DNA of 64,000 nucleotides, taken from the NCBI GenBank assembly GCA_002150995.1, contig MDHJ01000001.1, forward strand, positions 1,736,001-1,800,000, written 5' to 3'. The position numbers and the translations under genes are program-made. Under the pieces are notes generated by a model, which saw only the letters and a program-made list of their open reading frames with translations, had not been told where the DNA came from and ran no database searches. Below, piece after piece: positions 27,842 through 37,864 of the stretch (the first letter of the stretch is position 1; every line of letters starts with the position of its first letter). The DNA is from Clavibacter michiganensis (GTDB lineage Bacteria > Actinomycetota > Actinomycetes > Actinomycetales > Microbacteriaceae).

Positions 27842-29284
27842 CTAGATGCCGAGGTCGGCGTCGAAGGCGCCCGCCTCGAGTCGGTTCTTCACGGCCACGA
27901 GGAACCGCGAGGCGTCCGCGCCGTCCACGATCCGGTGGTCGTACGACAGGGCGAGGTACACGGTCGACCGGATGGCGATGGTGTCCTGGCCGTCCGCCGT
28001 GATGACCACGGGACGCTTGGTGACGATGCCCGTGCCGAGGATGGCCGACTGCGGCAGGAACACGACGGGGGTGTCGAAGAGCGCACCCCGCGAACCCGTG
28101 TTGGTGAGCGTGAACGTCCCGCCCGCGAGCTCGTCCGGGGAGAGCTTGTTGTCGCGCGTCCGGGCGGCGAGGTCGGCGATCTCGGCGGCGAACTGCGCGA
28201 GGTTCTTGCCCTCGGCGTTCTTGACCACGGGGGTCAGCAGGCCGCGCTCGGTGTCGACCGCGATGCTGATGTTCTCGTGGTCGGGGTAGACGATGCTGTC
28301 ACCGTCGACCGTGGCGTTCACGACGGGGTACGCCTTGAGGGCCTCAGCGGCGGCCAGCGCGAAGAACGGCAGGAAGGAGAGCTTCACGCCGGTCTTCTCG
28401 AGGAAGTCGCCCTTGACCCGGTCGCGGAAGCGGGCGACCTTGGTCACGTCCACCTCCACCACGGACGTGAGCTGCGCGGTGGACTGCATCGAGACCACGG
28501 CGCGGTCGGCGATGAGCTTGCGCATGCGGGACATCTTGGCCGTCGTGCCGCGCAGCGGCGAGGTCTCCAGGGGAGCCGCCGCCGGGGTCGCCGGTGCCGA
28601 CGCAGCCGGGGCGCTGGACTTGGCGGATGCCGCCTCCGCGGCAGCGAGCACGTCCTCCTTGCGGATGCGCCCACCGACGCCGGTGCCGGTCACGGCGGAG
28701 ATGTCGACGCCGCGCTCATTGGCGAGCTTGCGCACGAGCGGGGTCACGTAGCCGGCGTTGCCGGAGGCGGGTGCGGGAGCCTCGGCCGGAGCGGCCGGAG
28801 CGGGAGCAACGGCAGGGGAGGGAGCCGGAGCGGCCGGGGCGGGAGCCGGGGTCTCCTCGGGGGCCGGCGCCTGCTGCTCGGCGGCCGGAGCGGGCTCCGG
28901 CTCGACGGGCGCGGGGGCCTCGGCGTCGTCGTCCGCCTCCGTGGACGGCGTCACCTGGTCCTCGACGGCCTCCTCGGCCGGGGCCTCGCTCTGCTGCTCC
29001 TCGGCAGCGGCAGCGGGCTCCTCCGCGGGTGCGTCGCCGCCACCCGACCCATCGCCGATTCGCACGAGGACGGCGCCCACCTCGACGGTCTCGTCCTCCT
29101 GGACGAGGATCTCCTCGATGATCCCCGCGACGGGCGAGGGGATCTCGGTGTCGACCTTGTCGGTCGACACCTCGAGGAGGGGCTCGTCGACCTCGACGTG
29201 GTCGCCGACGTTCTTCAGCCAGCGGGTCACCGTGCCCTCGGTGACGCTCTCGCCGAGTGCGGGGAGGTTGACGGATTCGCTCAT
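27842..29284 (-). CDS. sucB: 2-oxoacid dehydrogenase E2, dihydrolipoyllysine succinyl/acetyltransferase
   Basis: A 480-residue E2 with a single N-terminal lipoyl domain (Lys43 in [10 protein letters not shown]). A long Ala-Pro-Glu linker (residues about 80-175) follows, then a peripheral subunit-binding domain ([18 protein letters not shown] ... [11 protein letters not shown]). The catalytic core ends with [11 protein letters not shown], its active-site His. It is the common E2 of pyruvate (and possibly 2-oxoglutarate) dehydrogenase in actinobacteria, so it should partner AceE encoded 20 kb away. It lies directly downstream of lpd. Confidence 0.92.
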   Translation of the reverse strand: MSESVNLPALGESVTEGTVTRWLKNVGDHVEVDEPLLEVSTDKVDTEIPSPVAGIIEEILVQEDETVEVGAVLVRIGDGSGGGDAPAEEPAAAAEEQQSEAPAEEAVEDQVTPSTEADDDAEAPAPVEPEPAPAAEQQAPAPEETPAPAPAAPAPSPAVAPAPAAPAEAPAPASGNAGYVTPLVRKLANERGVDISAVTGTGVGGRIRKEDVLAAAEAASAKSSAPAASAPATPAAAPLETSPLRGTTAKMSRMRKLIADRAVVSMQSTAQLTSVVEVDVTKVARFRDRVKGDFLEKTGVKLSFLPFFALAAAEALKAYPVVNATVDGDSIVYPDHENISIAVDTERGLLTPVVKNAEGKNLAQFAAEIADLAARTRDNKLSPDELAGGTFTLTNTGSRGALFDTPVVFLPQSAILGTGIVTKRPVVITADGQDTIAIRSTVYLALSYDHRIVDGADASRFLVAVKNRLEAGAFDADLGI

Positions 29285-29344
29285 GGGGTTGTCTCCTTCA
29301 GGCCCGGCTCCGGACCCGGCTCGTGTGTCGGTGTTGACGGGGTG

Positions 29345-30716
29345 CTAGAGGGCGTGCAGCGGGGTGCCGGCAAGTGCCAGGTGGGCCTCGCCGAGCGCCT
29401 CGTTCTGGGTGGGGTGGGCGTGCACCAGGGCGGCGACGTCCTCGGGGTAGGCCTCCCAGTTCACGATGAGCTGGCCCTCGCCGATGAGCTCGCCGACGCG
29501 CGCGCCGATCATGTGGATGCCGACGACCGGGCCGTCCTGGACGCGCACGACCTTGACGGATCCGGCGGTGCCGATGATCGAGCTCTTGCCGTTGCCGCCG
29601 AGGTTGTATTCGTAGCTCGACACCTTGTCGGCGCCGAACTTCTCGGCCGCCTTCGCCTCGCTGTACCCGACGCTCGCGACCTCGGGTCCGAGTAGGTGAC
29701 CTTGGGGATGTTGATGTCCTCGACGACCACGGGCTTGTTGCCCGCGATCTCCTCCGCGACGAAGATGCCCTGCTGGAAGCCGCGGTGCGCGAGCTGCAGT
29801 CCGGGCACGATGTCGCCGACGGCGTAGACGCCGGGGACGCTGGTCTGGAGGCGCTCGTCCGTCAGCACGAAGCCGCGGTCGGTGCGCACGCCGGCCTCCT
29901 CGAAGCCGAGGCCCTGCGTCGCGGGGCCTCGGCCCACCGCGACGAGCAGGATGTCGGCGTCGTAGGAGGTGCCGTCCTCGAGCGTCACCTGGACGCCCTG
30001 GTCGTCCTGCGTGACCGACTTGAAGCGCACGCCGAGCGAGAAGGCGATGCCGCGCTTGCGGAAGGCACGCTCGAACTGCTTGCTGATCGACTCCTCCTCG
30101 TTCGGGACGAGGTGGGGAGGGCCTCGATGATCTGCACGTCCACGCCGAACGAGCGCCACACGGACGCGAACTCGACGCCGATGACGCCGCCGCCCAGGAT
30201 GGCGACCTTCTTCGGGATGTAGTCGAGCTCGAGCGCCTGCTCGCTGGTGATGACGCGGCCGCCGATCTCGAGGCCGGGGAGCGTGCGGGAGTACGAGCCC
30301 GTCGCGAGGACGATGCTCGTGCCGGTGATGGTCTGGTCGCCGACCTGGACGGTGGTGCCGGAGGTCAGGCGCCCCTCACCCTCGATGACGGTGATGCCGC
30401 GTGCCTTGATGAGGCCCTGCAGGCCCTTGTACTTGCTGGCGACGATGGCCTCGCGGTACGCGGTGACGCGCGCGATGTCCACGCCGTCGAAGGTGACGTT
30501 GACGCCGTACTTCTCCGACTCCCGCGAGACGTCGGCCACCTCGGCCGAGTGCAGGAGCGCCTTCGTGGGGATGCAGCCGCGGTGGAGGCAGGTGCCGCCG
30601 AGCTTGCCCTTCTCCACGAGGCCCACGGTCTTGCCCAGCTGAACCGCGCGGAGGGCGGCCGCGTAGCCACCGCTCCCGCCGCCGAGCACCACCACGTCAA
30701 AGTTCTGTTCCGACAC
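29345..30716 (-). CDS. lpdA: Dihydrolipoyl dehydrogenase E3 (two frameshifts)
   Basis: FAD-dependent E3 that reoxidises the lipoyl group of E2. MSEQNFDVVVLGGGSGGYAA is the FAD motif and GGTCLHRGCIPTKALLHS contains the redox disulfide. VAILGGGVIGVEFASVW binds NAD, and HAHPTQNEALGEAHLAL has the catalytic His-Glu. The frame breaks twice: after IIEALP (GGGG run 30114-30117) and after VTYSDP (near 29684-29688). Restoring one base at each gives 457 residues, normal for the family. Two errors in one essential gene favour sequencing artefact. Upstream of sucB by 60 bases. Confidence 0.93.
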
Positions 30717-30807
30717 CCAGGATCTCCCTCGTATGCATCAAGGTCGTCTCTTGCGACCGCCCGACCGGGCAGGCGCGGGACCCCCTCAGGAGGCCTCTCC
30801 GAGCCTA

Positions 30808-32315
30808 CTACGCGCGGGAAAAACCGGAGGCCAGGGCGAGGAGCGTCCGCACCGCGACACCGGTCGGGCCCTTGCCCGTGAAGCCGTGCCCGCCGCCCTT
30901 GTTGTGCGACGGACCCGCGATGTCGATGTGCGCCCACGGGATGCGCGGCGATCCCTCCGCGTCGCCGGTCCGGCCGACGAACTCCTGCAGGAACACGCCC
31001 GCGACGAGCATGCCGCCGGCCGGGTTGCCCGGCTTGACGTTGGCGATGTCCGCGATGTCCGAGTTGAGGAGCGCCCGCATCTCCTCCGGCAGCGGCATCC
31101 CCCACATGCTCTCACCCTGGTCGCGTGCGGCGTCGAGGAGCCGGGCGACGAGCGCGTCGTCCCCCATCACGGCCGAGTACCGCTCGCCGAGCGCCACGAC
31201 CTGCGCGCCCGTGAGGGTGGCGATGTCGACGATGGCGTCGGGGTGCTCCTCGCTCGCCGCGACGATGCCGTCGGCCATGACCAGCCGGCCCTCGGCATCG
31301 GTGTTCAGCACCTCGACGGTCGTGCCGCCGCGCATCCGGAGGACGTCGTCCGGGCGGATGGCGGAGCCCGAGGGCATGTTCTCGGCGATGCAGAGCCAGG
31401 CGGTGAGCCGGACGGGGAGCTGGAGCCGGGCCGCGGCGACGACGACCTCGAGGATCGTGGCGGCGCCGGTCATGTCGTACTTCATGCCGATCATGGGCAC
31501 CGCCGGCTTCAGCGAGATGCCGCCGGTGTCGTAGGTGATGCCCTTGCCGACGAGCGCGAGGTGCCGCGTGGCGCCGGCGGGGAGTAGGCGACCTTCACGA
31601 GCCGGGGCGGACGCGTCGACCCCTGCCCGACGCCGAGGATGCCGCCGAAGCCGTCCGCCGCGAGCGCTTCCTCGTCCCAGACGCGGACGTCGACGGGCAG
31701 CCCGGCCGTGCGCTGGTGGACCGCGTCCACGAACGTCGCGGGGTACAGGTCGAGGGGCGGGGTGTTGACCAGGTCCTTGGTGCCGGCGACCGCCCCGGCT
31801 ACGGCGATGGCGCGGGCCACCGCCTCGTCGGCGTCCTCCGTCGTCCAGGTCGCGCCGTCGGCGAGGACGACGACGGCGGAGGCCCGGGGCTTCTGCCCGG
31901 CCAGCGAGTCGCGGCGGTAGGCGTCGAAGGAGTAGACGCCGAGGGCGGCGCCCTCGAGGACGGCGGTGAGCTCCGCGAGCGACGCGACGGGGACCGCCAC
32001 GGCGACGCGCTCGACTCCGCGCAGCTGCCGCAGGGCGGTGCCCGCGGCGTACCGCAGGACGATCGCGTCGAGGGGAGCCGAGCCGACGCCCACGAGGGCG
32101 ATCGCGCGCGCCGCGGTCCCCGTGCCGGGCACGCGCACGACCTCGTCGCGGGCGCCCGTCACGCCGATGGCTGACAGGCCCTCGGCGTCGAGCTCCACGC
32201 CCTCGGGCACGTGCACGCGGATCCCGTCCCTCTCGCTGGAGACGGCGACGACGAGGACGTCCGCCTCCATGTCGGCGGCACGGTCGGGGGACACGGAGAG
32301 GGTGGGGAGGGTCAT
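30808..32315 (-). CDS. pepA: Leucyl aminopeptidase, M17 family (frameshifted)
   Basis: A 502-residue cytosolic metallo-aminopeptidase after one base is restored in the GGGG run 31579-31582 (VKVAYSP joins AGATRHLALVGKG). KGITYDTGGISLKPA and the M17 signature NTDAEGRLVMADG carry the two-metal site, and Lys and Arg catalytic residues are in place. The start MTLPTLSVSPDRAADMEADV (ATG at 32315) is preceded by a weak site. It is divergent from the PAC2 gene, a common pairing in actinobacteria. Confidence 0.92.
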
Positions 32316-32483
32316 GGGCGCCGAGCCTACCGACGCACGGCGGGCGCGTCCGCCGCTCCGCGCGGGGCCCGTCCGCGGTGGTCCCGCGGAGCCCCGGGAG
32401 CCCCTCGTCCGATGGGCCGGCGTGTTCGCTCTGGGCACCACGCACCGGGTGCCGTCGGGCCGGGGTCGATCGAAGGGCGGCTT

Positions 32484-32489
32484 TAGGAT
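32484..32489 (+). promoter_or_regulatory. Leaderless-type -10 box for the PAC2 gene
   Basis: TAGGAT ends six bases before the ATG at 32496; there is no room for a ribosome-binding site. Confidence 0.55.
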
Positions 32490-32495
32490 CGGTGC

Positions 32496-33415
32496 ATGGC
32501 TGACGCGGACGGACTGTACGAGATCGACACGGACATCGGCGAGGTGCCGACCGGGCTGCCGCTGGTCGCCGGCCTGACCGGCTTCTCCGATGCCGGCTCC
32601 GGGTCTCGCAGGTCAGCGAGTACCTGCTGAGCACGCTCAGCCACCGCGACGTCCTGCGCTTCGACACCGACACGCTGCTCGACTACCGCGCCCGCCGCCC
32701 CACCATCTACTTCGACCAGGACCACCTGGCCGACTACCGGCCGGCCCGCCTCGCCCTGTACCTCGCGCACGACGAGATCGGCCAGCCGTTCCTCCTCCTC
32801 ACGGGCTTCGAGCCCGACTTCCGCTGGGAGGCGTTCACGGCCGCGGTGCTCGGCATCGTCGACAGGTACCGCATCTCCACCACCACCTGGGTGCACAGCA
32901 TCCCGATGCCGGTACCGCACACGCGGGACATCAACGTCACCGTCAGCGGGAACCGCTCCGAGCTCATCGACGCGCTCAGCGTCTGGAAGCCGCACACGCA
33001 GGTGCCGGCGAACGCCCTGCACCTGGTGGAGCACCGCCTGCACGACGCGGGTCACCCCGTCGCGGGCTTCGTGCTCCTCGTGCCGCACTACCTCGCCGAC
33101 ACGGAGTTCCCCCTCGCCGCGGTCGCCGCGCTCGAGAGCATCAGCGCGGCCACGGGCCTGATCTTCCCCACCGACCGCCTCCGTGAGGAGGGCCGCGACT
33201 TCGTGGGTCGGATCGACGAGCAGGTCGCCGGCAACCAGGAGCTCGCGCGCCTGGTGACGACGCTGGAGGAGCGCTACGACAGCTACATGGAGGACACGCC
33301 CCTGAAGTCCCCCCTGACCGACGAGGACGGGGCCCTTCCGACGGCGGACGAGATCGCCGCCGAGCTCGAGAAGTTCCTCGCGCGCCGGCGTCCGGCGGAC
33401 GGCGACCCCGCCTGA
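32496..33415 (+). CDS. PAC2 family (proteasome assembly chaperone-like) protein (frameshifted)
   Basis: ATG at 32496 starts MADADGLYEIDTDIGEVPTG and GLPLVAGLTGFSDAGSG. One restored base in the GGG run near 32601 joins VSQVSEYLLSTLSHRDVLRF and continues to the stop at 33415, about 306 residues. TFDQDHLADYRPARLALYLA-type and VPHTRDINVTVSGNRSELID segments match the actinobacterial PAC2 family. In mycobacteria these proteins are conserved, but a link to the proteasome is unproven. The C-terminus is helical and acidic. Confidence 0.85.
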
Positions 33416-33517
33416 TCCCGGCTCCCTGAGGCGCGGAGCCGATCCCGCGCGGACGTGGTCGCGTGCTCGCCGTGGCCGCGTGGGGAAGAGCGGCGGGCCC
33501 GGCGGCAGCGGCAGCAG

Positions 33518-33544
33518 CGGCGGCGGCGGCGGCGGCGGCGGCGG
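33518..33544 (+). repeat. (CGG)9 trinucleotide microsatellite beside the MFS promoter
   Basis: Nine uninterrupted CGG units run straight into the TATCGT -10 box (33545). Imperfect GGC/AGC units extend left to about 33500. The array therefore occupies the -35/spacer region of the promoter of the MFS gene. Confidence 0.85.
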
Positions 33545-33550
33545 TATCGT
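33545..33550 (+). promoter_or_regulatory. Leaderless-type -10 box for the MFS gene
   Basis: TATCGT ends seven bases before the ATG at 33558 and abuts the CGG array. Confidence 0.5.
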
Positions 33551-33557
33551 CGTCCCG

Positions 33558-34883
33558 ATGAGCAGCACACGTCGCGCCCGGATCGTCCTCGGCGTCGCGA
33601 TGGTGGCGTACCTCTCCTCCGTGCTCCAGCGCGGTTCCCTCGGGATCGCATCCGTCGAGGCAGGGGAGCGGTTCCACGCGTCGGCCTCGCTCCTGTCGAC
33701 GCTGGCCGTGACGCAGCTCGTGGTGTACGCGGCGCTGCAGATCCCGGTGGGCGTGCTGATCGACCGCGTCGGCCCACGGGCGCTGCTGGCGAGCGGCGCG
33801 CTGCTGATGGTGGCGGGCCAGGCGACCCTGGCGCTCTCGACGTCCCTCGAGGTGGCCGTGCTCGGGCGCATGCTGGTCGGGGCGGGGGACGCGATGACCT
33901 TCGTGTCGGGGCTCCGCCTCATCAACTCGTGGTTCTCCGGACCCCGGGTGCCCGTGCTCTCCCAGTGGTTCGCGAACGTCGGCCAGCTCGGCCAGGTCCT
34001 GTCCGCCGTGCCCCTCTCCCTGGTGTTGCACACGGCGGGGTGGACTCCCGCCTTCCTCGGCTCCGCGTCCGTGGCCGTCGTCGCGTTAATCGCCGTCGTG
34101 GTCGCCGTCCGCGACCGCCCCGCCGGCGACGCGCCGCCCGCACGCATCCCCTGGGGCGACTCCATGCGCGAGCTCGGGAGGAGCCTCCGTCGGCCGGGGA
34201 CGCAGCTGGGCTTCTGGTCCCACTTCGTCACGCAGTCGTCCGGTGTCATGTTCAGCCTGCTCTGGGGGTTCCCGTTCCTCGTCGGCGGCCTGGGATACAG
34301 CCCGGCGCTCGCCTCCGGGCTCCTGATCGTCATCGTGGCGTCGGGCATGGTCGTCGGGCCCGTCATCGGGATCCTCACGGGGCGCTTCCCCTTCCGGCGC
34401 TCGAACCTGGTGCTCGGCATCGTCGCCATGATGGGCGCCGCCTGGGCCGTGCTGCTGCTCTGGCCGGGGGTGCCGCCGCTCGCGGTCGTGGTGCTCGTCG
34501 TCGTCGCCATCGGCATCGGCGGGCCCGGTTCCCAGGTGGGGCTCGACTTCGCCCGGACCTTCAACCCGCCGCGGAGCCTCGGGGCGGCATCCGGGATCGT
34601 CAACGTCGCGGGCTTCACCGCGAGCTTCACGATGATGCTGCTGATCGGCATCGCCCTCGACGTGCAGGACGGGATCCGCGTGGCCGGCGGAGCCCCCAGC
34701 GACCTCTACTCGTTCGACTCGTTCCGCATCGCCTTCGCCGTGCAGTACCTGATCGTGGGCTTCGGGGCCGTCATGCTCGTCCGCACGCGACGGCGCACGC
34801 GCCGGGTGCTCGCCGACGAGGGAATACGCGTGGGGCCGCTGTGGGTTGCCTACATCGACAGGCGACGCCGACGCCGCGCGTGA
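33558..34883 (+). CDS. MFS transporter
   Basis: A 441-residue polytopic protein with about twelve hydrophobic helices. The loop motif between TM2 and TM3 is GVLIDRVGPRALLASGALLM (the MFS motif A, D-R-x-G-x-R). It resembles the nitrate/nitrite or oxalate-formate-like MFS branch, but I cannot name the substrate. I start at MSSTRRARIVLG (33558). The open frame continues upstream through the CGG array as poly-glycine, but the -10 box inside it argues against that. C-terminus is strongly basic (RRRRRRA). Confidence 0.85.
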   Translation: MSSTRRARIVLGVAMVAYLSSVLQRGSLGIASVEAGERFHASASLLSTLAVTQLVVYAALQIPVGVLIDRVGPRALLASGALLMVAGQATLALSTSLEVAVLGRMLVGAGDAMTFVSGLRLINSWFSGPRVPVLSQWFANVGQLGQVLSAVPLSLVLHTAGWTPAFLGSASVAVVALIAVVVAVRDRPAGDAPPARIPWGDSMRELGRSLRRPGTQLGFWSHFVTQSSGVMFSLLWGFPFLVGGLGYSPALASGLLIVIVASGMVVGPVIGILTGRFPFRRSNLVLGIVAMMGAAWAVLLLWPGVPPLAVVVLVVVAIGIGGPGSQVGLDFARTFNPPRSLGAASGIVNVAGFTASFTMMLLIGIALDVQDGIRVAGGAPSDLYSFDSFRIAFAVQYLIVGFGAVMLVRTRRRTRRVLADEGIRVGPLWVAYIDRRRRRRA

Positions 34884-35114
34884 CATCGCCGGTCACGGGG
34901 CAGCCGTGGCTCGTCCGCGCGCCCATCCGTGCAATAATCAGGTACGGACCCGTTCATGTCCTGCATCTCGCACCGCCCAGGTGGTGCACGAGCCGCGGAC
35001 TTGACATGGGTCCTAGCAATGTCCGAAAACAACCCCGACCCACCTCCGGCAGGTCACCCCGCAGCGAGAACGCGGAGCGCGCGACCGGTCGTCGTGGGGA
35101 CGAAAGGTGTTCGC

Positions 35115-36580
35115 ATGGCCACCCCCTCCACCCCGTCCGCCACCCTGGACGCGGCTGCCGCGACCAGCACGGCCGACGACGCCGCGACGGGTGAGGCGAA
35201 GGCACCCGCGAAGCGCGCCCCCGCCCGCAAGGCCGCCGCCCCAAGACGGCGGCCGCCAAGGCGCCCACCAAGGCCGCCGCGGCGAAGGCCGCAGCGGCTG
35301 CCGCTGCCGAGTCCGACGCTGAGACCGATTCCGCGGACGCAACGGCACCCGCGAAGGCGCCGACCGCCCGCGCCAAGGCCGCCGCCGCCAAGAAGGCCGC
35401 CGCCGCCGCCGGCGAAGCCGCACCCGCCAAGGCGCCGCGCAAGACCGCAGCGAAGAAGGCCGCCGCCGCGGGTCCCGGCGAGGCGTCCGACGACGAGGGC
35501 GACGACGTCGTGGTCCCCGTGGCCGAGGACGACTCGGAGGACGAGGCCGTCGAGGAGGGCGGCGCCGTCACCCCGCCCGTCGTGCTCGAGCCCCTGCCGA
35601 CCGGTGCCATGGTGCTGTCGAACAAGGAGGAGGACGAGGACGTCCCCGTCTACTCGACGACCATCACGGGCGCCACCGCCGACCCGGTCAAGGACTACCT
35701 GAAGCAGATCGGCAAGGTGGCGCTGCTCAACGCGGCCGAGGAGGTCGAGCTCGCCATGCGCATCGAGGCCGGCCTGTTCGCCGAGGACAAGCTGGCGAAC
35801 ACCCCGGGGATCTCGCGTGAGCTCGAGCGCGAGCTCCGCTGGGTCGCCCGCGACGGGCAGCGCGCCAAGAGCCACCTCCTCGGCGCCAACCTCCGCCTGG
35901 TCGTCAGCCTCGCGAAGCGCTACACGGGTCGCGGGATGCAGTTCCTCGACCTCATCCAGGAGGGCAACCTCGGCCTCATCCGCGCGGTCGAGAAGTTCGA
36001 CTACACCAAGGGCTTCAAGTTCTCCACGTACGCCACGTGGTGGATCCGCCAGGCCATCACCCGCGCCATGGCCGACCAGGCCCGCACCATCCGCATCCCC
36101 GTGCACATGGTCGAGGTCATCAACAAGCTCGCCCGCGTCCAGCGGCAGATGCTCCAGGACCTGGGCCGCGAGCCCACGCCCGAGGAGCTGTCGCGCGAGC
36201 TGGACATGACGCCCGAGAAGGTCATCGAGGTCCAGAAGTACGGCCGCGAGCCCATCTCGCTGCACACGCCGCTCGGCGAGGACGGCGACAGCGAGTTCGG
36301 CGACCTGATCGAGGACACCGAGGCCGTGGTCCCCGCGGACGCTGTCGGCTTCACCATGCTGCAGAAGCAGCTGGAGTCCCTGCTCGACTCCCTCTCCGAG
36401 CGCGAGGCGGGAGTCATCCGCATGCGCTTCGGCCTGGGGGACGGCATGCCGAAGACGCTGGACCAGATCGGCGACACGTTCGGCGTCACGCGCGAGCGGA
36501 TCCGTCAGATCGAGTCGAAGACCATGGCCAAGCTCCGCCACCCGTCGCGCTCGCAGTCGCTGCGCGACTACCTCGAGTAG
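35115..36580 (+). CDS. sigA: Primary RNA polymerase sigma factor (frameshifted in N-terminal region)
   Basis: The main sigma-70 factor, 488 residues after one base is restored in the CCCC run 35239-35242 (ARKAAAP joins [16 protein letters not shown]). The N-terminal 130 residues are a Lys/Ala/Pro-rich tail as in HrdB/SigA of actinobacteria, then acidic. Region 1.2 starts at [20 protein letters not shown]. Region 2 is [20 protein letters not shown] ... [16 protein letters not shown], and region 4 is [23 protein letters not shown] at 35115 has GAAAGG upstream. An in-frame ATG at 35019 would add 32 residues. A TTGACA lies at 35001. Confidence 0.95.
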
Positions 36581-36583
36581 GCC

Positions 36584-37864
36584 GTGCCGCTGCGCCTCGC
36601 CGTCGCCGCAGGACGGGCCGCCCGCTGGGCCGCTCGTCTTCGCGGCGGCGGTTCCGCCGTGCCCGGCGTCGTCGCCCTCCGCCTGGAGCCCCGCTTCCTC
36701 GAGCGGACGATCGCCGGCCTCCCGCACGGCGTCGTCGCCGTCACGGGATCGAACGGCAAGTCCACGACCACCCACATGCTCACCGGGATCCTCCGTGCGC
36801 ACGGGCTCCGGGTGTTCACGAACCCCTCCGGCGGGAACCTGCCGCAGGGCATCGCGTCGGCCGTGCTGGCCGACGCCGACGCCTCCGGCCGGCTCGACGC
36901 CGACGTGGCGGTGCTCGAGGTCGACGAGGCCTACGGCGTCGCGCTCTCAGCGCTGCTCACGCCGCGGACGGTCCTGCTGCTCAACATCCAGATCGACCAG
37001 CTGAACCGCTTCCACGAGCCCGACCGCGTCGTCGGCATGCTCGAGCGGATCGCGGCCACCGCGACGGAGGCGGTCGTCGCGAACCGCGACGACGCGCACG
37101 TCAACGCCCTCGCGGCGCAGACGGCACGGTCCGGTGCCGCCGCGGTCGACTGGTTCGGCGTGTCCGAGGAGCTGCTCGGCGACAGCAAGCACGGGCTCGC
37201 CTCCGCCCCGCGCTTCGGCTCCGAGGCACCGGACCTCGTCCAGGTGGCCGCGGGCGTCGAGGCCGTCGCGCTCACCGGACGCGACGCGGTGTTCCGGCTG
37301 CCGTCCGGCGACATCCCCGTCACGCTCCCGTCCCGCGGCCTGCACTACGCCGTGGACGCCGCGGGCGCGCTCGCGACCGCGCGCCGCGTGCTCGGGGAGC
37401 GCTTCGACCCTCTGCTCGCCGCCGAGGGGCTCGGGTCCGTCGCCGCCGTCTACGGGCGCGGCGAGATGCTGCGCGCGGGCGACGAGGACATCGAGATCAT
37501 CATGATGAAGAACCCCGCGAGCCTGCAGATGAACCTCGACGCTCTGGGCGACCCGCCCGAGCAGGTGCTGCTCGCCGTGGACGACGGCACGCCCGACCCG
37601 TCGTGGATCTACGACACCGACCTGTCCGCGCTGACCCACGCCGACGTCGTCTCCGGCACGAAGGGCTACCAGCTCGCCGTCCGCTTCGGCTACGAGGGCC
37701 TCGAGGTGGGGCGCGTCGAGCCCGACCTGCGCCGTGCGGTCCAGACGTTCCTCGCCATGGAGAGGCCGTCGCGCGGGGTCAAGACCATGATCGTCAACTA
37801 CGAGCAGATGATGGCCATCCGCCGCATCCTCGGCTACACGGACCTCGAGGGAGGACCCGCGTGA
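36584..37864 (+). CDS. murT: MurT-like Mur ligase (lipid II D-Glu alpha-carboxyl ligase)
   Basis: A 426-residue Mur-ligase-fold protein with DUF1727 C-terminal domain. GTG start three bases after the sigA stop. ATP site is VAVTGSNGKSTTTHML (residues 52-66). VLEVDEAYGV and NIQIDQLNRFHEPDRV follow, and the MurT catalytic segment DDGTPDPSWIYDTDLSAL is near residue 333. In Staphylococcus aureus MurT with GatD amidates D-Glu of lipid II. Unlike that enzyme, this one has no cysteines for the inserted Cys4 zinc ribbon. It overlaps gatD by four bases (GTGA). Its partner appears catalytically dead as a glutaminase. Confidence 0.9.
   Translation: MPLRLAVAAGRAARWAARLRGGGSAVPGVVALRLEPRFLERTIAGLPHGVVAVTGSNGKSTTTHMLTGILRAHGLRVFTNPSGGNLPQGIASAVLADADASGRLDADVAVLEVDEAYGVALSALLTPRTVLLLNIQIDQLNRFHEPDRVVGMLERIAATATEAVVANRDDAHVNALAAQTARSGAAAVDWFGVSEELLGDSKHGLASAPRFGSEAPDLVQVAAGVEAVALTGRDAVFRLPSGDIPVTLPSRGLHYAVDAAGALATARRVLGERFDPLLAAEGLGSVAAVYGRGEMLRAGDEDIEIIMMKNPASLQMNLDALGDPPEQVLLAVDDGTPDPSWIYDTDLSALTHADVVSGTKGYQLAVRFGYEGLEVGRVEPDLRRAVQTFLAMERPSRGVKTMIVNYEQMMAIRRILGYTDLEGGPA

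Noticed and set aside
33500-33545. CRISPR or direct-repeat array
   Set aside because: It is a simple trinucleotide tract without spacers; no cas genes are present.
33480-33557. Poly-glycine N-terminal extension of the MFS protein encoded by the CGG array
   Set aside because: The -10 box lies inside it, and MFS proteins start near the first helix, as at 33558.
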